Shown here: positions 60,358-64,000 of the stretch, in pieces
Position numbering within the stretch: the first letter of the stretch is position 1
Layout: every line of letters starts with the position of its first letter
Source: Rhodococcoides fascians NBRC 12155 = LMG 3623
Lineage (GTDB): Bacteria; Actinomycetota; Actinomycetes; Mycobacteriales; Mycobacteriaceae
DNA: 64,000 nt
Direction of reading: 5' to 3'
Assembly: GCF_001894785.1 (NCBI RefSeq)
Contig: NZ_BCWW01000011.1
Coordinates: 154,872 to 218,871 of the forward strand
Position numbers and translations under genes: made by a program
Notes under the pieces: model-generated
The model's database searches: none
The model's input: only the letters and a program-made list of their open reading frames with translations
Told to the model about the DNA's origin: nothing

Positions 60358-60786
60358 ATGACGAAATCGATATCTCGGACCATCGGCCGGATCGTGCTGG
60401 GAGCATTTCTCGTCTTCGCCGGTCTGAGCCATCTGTTCTGGGCACGCAGCACCTTCGCGGCCCAGGTACCGACATGGATGCCCGTCGACACCGACTTCGT
60501 CGTCCTGGCTTCGGGCGTCGTCGAGATCGTTCTCGGTCTTGCGCTCCTGATCTGGACTGCTCGCTCAGCGCTCGTGGGATGGGTGGTGGCCGTCTTCTTC
60601 GTCGCCGTCTTCCCAGGAAACATCTCTCAATTCGTCACGCACACCGACGCGTTCGGTCTCGACTCCGATGCCGCACGCGGCATCCGACTGCTGTTCCAAC
60701 CTCTTCTGATCGTGTGGGCGCTGTGGTGCACCGGCGCCTGGGCACAATGGCGCGCCTCGAATGAGGGTCGCAGCCAGCGTCACTGA
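60358..60786 (+). CDS. DoxX-like membrane protein
   Basis: 142 residues from the ATG at 60358. Four hydrophobic helices (GRIVLGAFLVFAGLSHLFW; FVVLASGVVEIVLGLALLIW; ALVGWVVAVFFVAVFPGNIS; IRLLFQPLLIVWALW) with the DoxX-type FAGLSHLFW and NISQFV segments. Relatives act in membrane redox or are unknown. Divergent from dinB across about 34 bases. Last seven bases overlap the convergent oxygenase. Confidence 0.8.
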   Translation: MTKSISRTIGRIVLGAFLVFAGLSHLFWARSTFAAQVPTWMPVDTDFVVLASGVVEIVLGLALLIWTARSALVGWVVAVFFVAVFPGNISQFVTHTDAFGLDSDAARGIRLLFQPLLIVWALWCTGAWAQWRASNEGRSQRH

Positions 60787-61772
60787 GCGGAGCTGTGCCC
60801 GGCGGGAACGATGCCGTGGTGCAACAGAGCCACGTCGGGATGTGCGCGCGTACGGGATTTCCAGGCATTCGCCCCGTAGGTGTCGTAGATGGGGTTGTCG
60901 GGATCGTCCTCGACGCCACGTGAGTGCCGTGCCAGTTCCGGTGGCAGCGTGATGGTCGGTACGACGGCATCGAGTGCGGGACTGAGGAAGTACGGCACCG
61001 ATACCCGGTCGGTACCCGGCCCGGGGGCGATCACCCGATGCCGCGTCGCGCGGAGGTAGCCGCCCGTCGCCACTTCCAACAGCTCACCGATGTTGACGAT
61101 GAATGCGCCCTCCAGAGGCGGCACATCGACCCAGGTATCCGTGGTCGTCTCCACCTGCAACCCGGCCGAGTCCGGTTCGACCAGGAGCAGCGTCAACACC
61201 CCAGAATCCTTGTGCGCACCCACACCCTGTGAGTGATCCGGCGTCCCCGGGTAGCGCACGACTTTCATCAACGTTGCCGGCGCGGTGCCGAACGCGTCGT
61301 CGAACACGTGCTCGTCCGCGCCGAGAGAGGCCGCCCAATGTCTGAGCAGCGCGAGTCCGATCTGCGACACCGATCGCTCCCACTGCTCGAACGTCTCGCG
61401 GAAACCCTCGGGTTCGGACGGCCACAGGTTCGGTCCTTGCAGATTCCAGTAGCCCTGCGCATGCTCGATCGCCGGCCGCTCGGGACCGATGTCGATCTGC
61501 TCGCGCCAATCGACCCGACCGTTGGTCAGCTCGCCGCCCACTCGCGAATAGCCGCGAAAGTGTGGGCTCTTCAGTTGACTGATCTCGTCCTTGACGGCGT
61601 CGGGCACCGCGAAGAATGCCCGCGCCGAACGCAACACGTCGGCCATCCGGTCGGTGCCGATCCCGTGTCCGACGAGGTAGAAGAACCCCGAGTCGTGGGC
61701 TGCCTCGCGCAGAGCCCGTCGGAAGGTCTGTGGGTCGTGTTCGGACGACTCGAGATCGAGCACAGGGAGCAT
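60780..61772 (-). CDS. Isopenicillin N synthase-family 2-oxoglutarate/Fe(II) oxygenase
   Basis: 330 residues from the ATG at 61772. N-terminal DIOX part (LPVLDLESSEHDPQTFRRAL; GFFYLVGHGI; FRGYSRVGGELTNG). Core with the iron ligands His-x-Asp in GAHKDSGVLTLLL, the distal His in YLRATRHRVIAPG, and the later RVSVPYF arginine segment for 2-oxoglutarate. No beta-lactam genes are nearby, so the product is not penicillin-related. The substrate is unknown. Divergent from the SIMPL gene. Confidence 0.88.
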   Translation of the reverse strand: MLPVLDLESSEHDPQTFRRALREAAHDSGFFYLVGHGIGTDRMADVLRSARAFFAVPDAVKDEISQLKSPHFRGYSRVGGELTNGRVDWREQIDIGPERPAIEHAQGYWNLQGPNLWPSEPEGFRETFEQWERSVSQIGLALLRHWAASLGADEHVFDDAFGTAPATLMKVVRYPGTPDHSQGVGAHKDSGVLTLLLVEPDSAGLQVETTTDTWVDVPPLEGAFIVNIGELLEVATGGYLRATRHRVIAPGPGTDRVSVPYFLSPALDAVVPTITLPPELARHSRGVEDDPDNPIYDTYGANAWKSRTRAHPDVALLHHGIVPAGHSSAQ

Positions 61773-61858
61773 GACCCGATTGTCCTCCGCACCTGACGCG
61801 TCGGCCAGCAGTGTTGAGATTCGATGAATCCCCGTGCCCGGATGCCAGACTGGACGCC

Positions 61859-62527
61859 ATGAGCCCGGAAGCACTCGACATCACCGTCGTCGGTCACGGC
61901 GAGGTGACCTACCCACCCGAACAATGCACGTTGTCCCTGACGGTGCGTACCGACGGCCGCAGCGCCGAGTCCGCGTCGGAGCCGGCGGGGCAACTCGTAC
62001 GTGAGCTCACTCGCCTCATCGAACCCCTCTACAACAGTGAACACGGGCCGATCGATCGATGGACCATCGATCAGGTTCGGCGTTCCCGTCACCGCCCGTT
62101 CAATCAGGACGGCGAACAACTTCCGTACGTCTATCAGGCCGAAGCGTCCGTCGAAGTGAAGTTCAGCCAACTCGACCTGGTGGATGCCTTCGTGTACGCG
62201 GCATCCGCTCTCGAAGGGGTCTCGATCGACCACTTCGACTGGGACCTCACCGAACCGAGCAGGAAAGCCCACACCCATGAGGTCCGCGAACGTGCAGTGC
62301 AGGATGCTGTGTCCAAGGCAGAGGCCTATGCGTCGAGCCTGGGAAGGGTGACTGTGACGGCCGTGGCCGTTGCCGATCCCGGACTGCTGACGGGGTCTGC
62401 CGAACGCGGCGTCACCGAGCCGTCCCACCGCATGCTTGCCGCACAATCCGTGCCCGCCGCGTTCGCCCTGAAGCCCGAGAACATCACGATCTCCGCCAGC
62501 GTGCACGCCAGATTCACCGCCTCCTGA
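61859..62527 (+). CDS. SIMPL domain (DUF541) protein
   Basis: 222 residues from the ATG at 61859. ITVVGHGEVTYPPEQCTLSLTV, split at GEVTYPP, is the usual start. VSIDHFDWDLTEPSR and VRERAVQDAVSKAEAYAS are the core helix segment, and ENITISASVHARF is the last strand. Members are often periplasmic, but this has no signal peptide. Function is unknown in bacteria. Precedes the DUF2071 gene by 24 bases on the same strand. Confidence 0.85.
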   Translation: MSPEALDITVVGHGEVTYPPEQCTLSLTVRTDGRSAESASEPAGQLVRELTRLIEPLYNSEHGPIDRWTIDQVRRSRHRPFNQDGEQLPYVYQAEASVEVKFSQLDLVDAFVYAASALEGVSIDHFDWDLTEPSRKAHTHEVRERAVQDAVSKAEAYASSLGRVTVTAVAVADPGLLTGSAERGVTEPSHRMLAAQSVPAAFALKPENITISASVHARFTAS

Positions 62528-62551
62528 CATGGCGCGCCTACCCTCGAGTAC

Positions 62552-63301
62552 ATGAACCGCGACGATGCCCGACGCCTCTGGCCCCGGCCACCGCTGTTGC
62601 CTCGTCCGATTCTGATGGACCAGCGGTGGGAACGACTCGTCTTCCTGCATTGGCGAGTACCGAGTTCGGCCGTCGCGCCGCTGTTACCGGCTGGGTGCGT
62701 ACCGGACGAGTTCGACGGTTCGTCGTGGGTCGGTCTCATCGGGTTCCACATGGTCGGTGCAGGTCTCGGATATCGGCACCCGGTGCCGTACTTCGGGACC
62801 TTCGGCGAGATCAACGTGCGGCTGTATTCGATCGACGCAGAAGGCCGACGCGGTGTCGTCTTTCGCTCCCTCGAGGCGACCCGACTCGCAGTAGTTGTGG
62901 GCACCAATGCCGCACGTATCCCCTACCGGTGGGCATCGATCGATATCGACGACGACCAACGAGCAATTTCCTACCGAAGCCGACGGCTGGCACCGCCGAA
63001 ACGCGGTGCGACGACGGACTTCGGCATCGTCCGGGGCACACGCGACATGTCCGACGACCCGCTGGCGGTCTTCCTCACCGCACGGTGGGGACTGCACACC
63101 GCGCTGGGCGGACGCCTGCTGTACGTGCCGAACGTGCATCGACATTGGGCCCTGGTCGACGCGGAACTGACCCACTGCTCGGATCAGTTGGTTGCCGCTG
63201 CAGGTCTTCCGGGGGTCAGTACTCGAACACCCGACTCGGTGCTCTACTCGGACGGGGTCGCAACTCAGTTCGGCAAGCCCTATGTGGTGCGTGGTCGGTA
63301 G
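62552..63301 (+). CDS. DUF2071 family protein
   Basis: 249 residues. Typical DUF2071 (YqjF-like) order: PILMDQRWERLVFLHWRVP, LLPAGCVPDEFDGSSWVGLIGF, FGEINVRLYSIDAEGRRGVVF and ARWGLHTALGGRLLYVPNVH. The family is uncharacterised, with an acetoacetate-decarboxylase-like fold. Same strand as the SIMPL gene. Overlaps the convergent last gene by 22 bases. Confidence 0.87.
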   Translation: MNRDDARRLWPRPPLLPRPILMDQRWERLVFLHWRVPSSAVAPLLPAGCVPDEFDGSSWVGLIGFHMVGAGLGYRHPVPYFGTFGEINVRLYSIDAEGRRGVVFRSLEATRLAVVVGTNAARIPYRWASIDIDDDQRAISYRSRRLAPPKRGATTDFGIVRGTRDMSDDPLAVFLTARWGLHTALGGRLLYVPNVHRHWALVDAELTHCSDQLVAAAGLPGVSTRTPDSVLYSDGVATQFGKPYVVRGR

Positions 63302-63882
63302 AAGATGACGTGCCCCGACGACAACTCGACGACCCAGTCTCCGCCCGCGTCGGAACTGGCAGTAACGCTCTCCCGAAGCACCAAGTAACCCGCGTCAAGC
63401 GGTAGATCGAAATTCAGGCAAGTTCCGTCGGAGAATTCTACGGATGCATCGTCGCCGGTAGAAATACGAACGACGGTCGCACCGATCGAGGGCAGACCCT
63501 CCCGAGTGGATACTTCGTCGCTTCGGTGCGGCGGTGCCGGCCACGATTCGACGGTGCCCTCGGCACCACACAGCACGGTCGACCCGTCGGCCGCACAGAA
63601 TTCCCACGACTCGACCTCGGGTCGTGGATGGGCCACAACTCGCGTCCGTCCGTCGAAAGTCAGACGGAGAACTCCGGATTCGTCGAAGTCGGCATCATCG
63701 CAGACGAGACCGAGCAACACGGCGAACGCCCTCAGTCCCTCGAATTGATTGTCTTCGTCGACCACAAGATCATCGACGACGACTTCACTGAACGCGACAG
63801 TGGCACCGCTGTCGAATTCGATGGTCAGGTCGAAATCGAGCAGAACCCTGTGGACGCGCTGGCCGTCGACGGGAAGTTTCAT
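63280..63882 (-). CDS. Hypothetical protein, unknown
   Basis: 200 residues from the ATG at 63882. Acidic beta-rich protein made of two similar halves: FDLTIEFDSGATVAFSE... and then ISTGDDASVEFSDGTCLNFDLP, each followed by WxxEL/WxFCAADGS-like segments (WEFCAADGSTVLC; WVVELSSGHVIFY). The pattern recalls small DUF proteins of actinobacteria that look like immunity or ligand-binding proteins. No family assigned. No membrane or signal sequence. Confidence 0.6.
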   Translation of the reverse strand: MKLPVDGQRVHRVLLDFDLTIEFDSGATVAFSEVVVDDLVVDEDNQFEGLRAFAVLLGLVCDDADFDESGVLRLTFDGRTRVVAHPRPEVESWEFCAADGSTVLCGAEGTVESWPAPPHRSDEVSTREGLPSIGATVVRISTGDDASVEFSDGTCLNFDLPLDAGYLVLRESVTASSDAGGDWVVELSSGHVIFYRPRTT

Positions 63883-63976
63883 CGAACACGACTGTGCCAC
63901 ACGAATCCAGCGCGGTACACAGTGCGGACGCGTTCTTTCGATTGTGTTGTGTTGGTGGTGGTTTCGAATGCAAAAT

Positions 63977-64000
63977 ACCCCTGACCGTGAGGTCAGGGGT
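63977..64000 (-). terminator. Hairpin terminator at the right edge
   Basis: ACCCCTGACC and GGTCAGGGGT form a perfect 10-bp stem around GTGA. Read on the minus strand the stem is followed by ATTTTG, so it should end a gene entering from the right of the window. Confidence 0.7.

Noticed and set aside
60780..61772. Beta-lactam biosynthesis (isopenicillin N synthase)
   Set aside because: It is only a member of the broad 2-oxoglutarate oxygenase family; no ACV synthetase or other pathway gene is nearby.
1..64000. Genomic island, prophage or CRISPR array
   Set aside because: No integrase, tRNA-linked repeat, phage structural gene or spaced direct repeats; the only mobile element seen is the single IS30 copy.

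Overview
The window is about 64 kb of high-GC actinobacterial chromosome. The content points to the mycolic-acid group, most likely Rhodococcus or a close relative. Evidence for this is a monomeric isocitrate dehydrogenase, a DUF222/HNH (13E12-type) protein, a DUF4185 protein, an LpqN-like protein beside WXG/EspC-like type VII secretion substrates, many GTG starts, and many 4-base ATGA or GTGA stop/start overlaps. It is mostly ordinary chromosome with a few accessory modules. I see no tRNA, rRNA, CRISPR array, integrase or phage gene. No gap between the genes called here exceeds 300 bases.

Left part (1-13.8 kb): the end of a NarL/LuxR response regulator; a minus-strand run of nitroreductase, proline iminopeptidase-like hydrolase, EVE-domain protein and cysteine hydrolase; a divergent GlxA-type regulator translationally coupled to a membrane-anchored class III nucleotide cyclase; then an intact IS30-family element. 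That element sits inside the second of two copies of a 52-bp palindrome-containing repeat. Next come isocitrate dehydrogenase, a succinate-semialdehyde-type dehydrogenase with a strong terminator, a small monooxygenase-fold protein, a monoglyceride-lipase-like hydrolase, and a cytochrome P450/TetR divergent pair sharing a perfect 24-bp palindrome.

Middle part (13.8-34.4 kb): a complete peptide/nickel-type ABC importer operon ending in a membrane protein and a predicted Tat-exported acetamidase/formamidase lipoprotein; a GIY-YIG/GGCT-like pair; a DUF4185 secreted protein; peptide deformylase; the DUF222/HNH protein; an acyl-CoA synthetase; a PASTA lipoprotein; a short UvrA paralogue; and an iron-type substrate-binding lipoprotein.

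Two regions stand out. (1) 34.4-37.2 kb is a tightly coupled four-gene operon: an EspC-like small protein with a YxxxD export motif, a WXG protein with a glycine-rich hydrophobic C-terminus, a polytopic membrane protein, and a signal-less LpqN-like protein. This looks like a type VII secretion toxin/immunity/chaperone module. (2) 37.5-50.7 kb is an 11-gene operon divergent from a LacI regulator with recognisable operators. It encodes a three-subunit molybdenum hydroxylase with CoxG and XdhC maturation factors, an MFS carrier, a NicC-like monooxygenase, a NicX-like ring-opening dioxygenase, two nitrilase-superfamily amidases and a flavin-reductase-fold protein. This reads as an N-heterocycle pathway of nicotinate type. 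Next to it (50.6-54.9 kb) is a GntR / ADP-ribosylglycohydrolase / NCS1 permease / PfkB kinase operon equivalent in content to enterobacterial yegTUVW, probably for uptake and cleavage of a nucleoside-like compound.

Right end (54.9-64 kb): pyruvate oxidase-type TPP enzyme, type B carboxylesterase, TerD protein, DNA polymerase IV, DoxX-like membrane protein, 2-oxoglutarate oxygenase, SIMPL protein, DUF2071 protein, an unrecognised protein, and a terminator for a gene entering from beyond the right edge.
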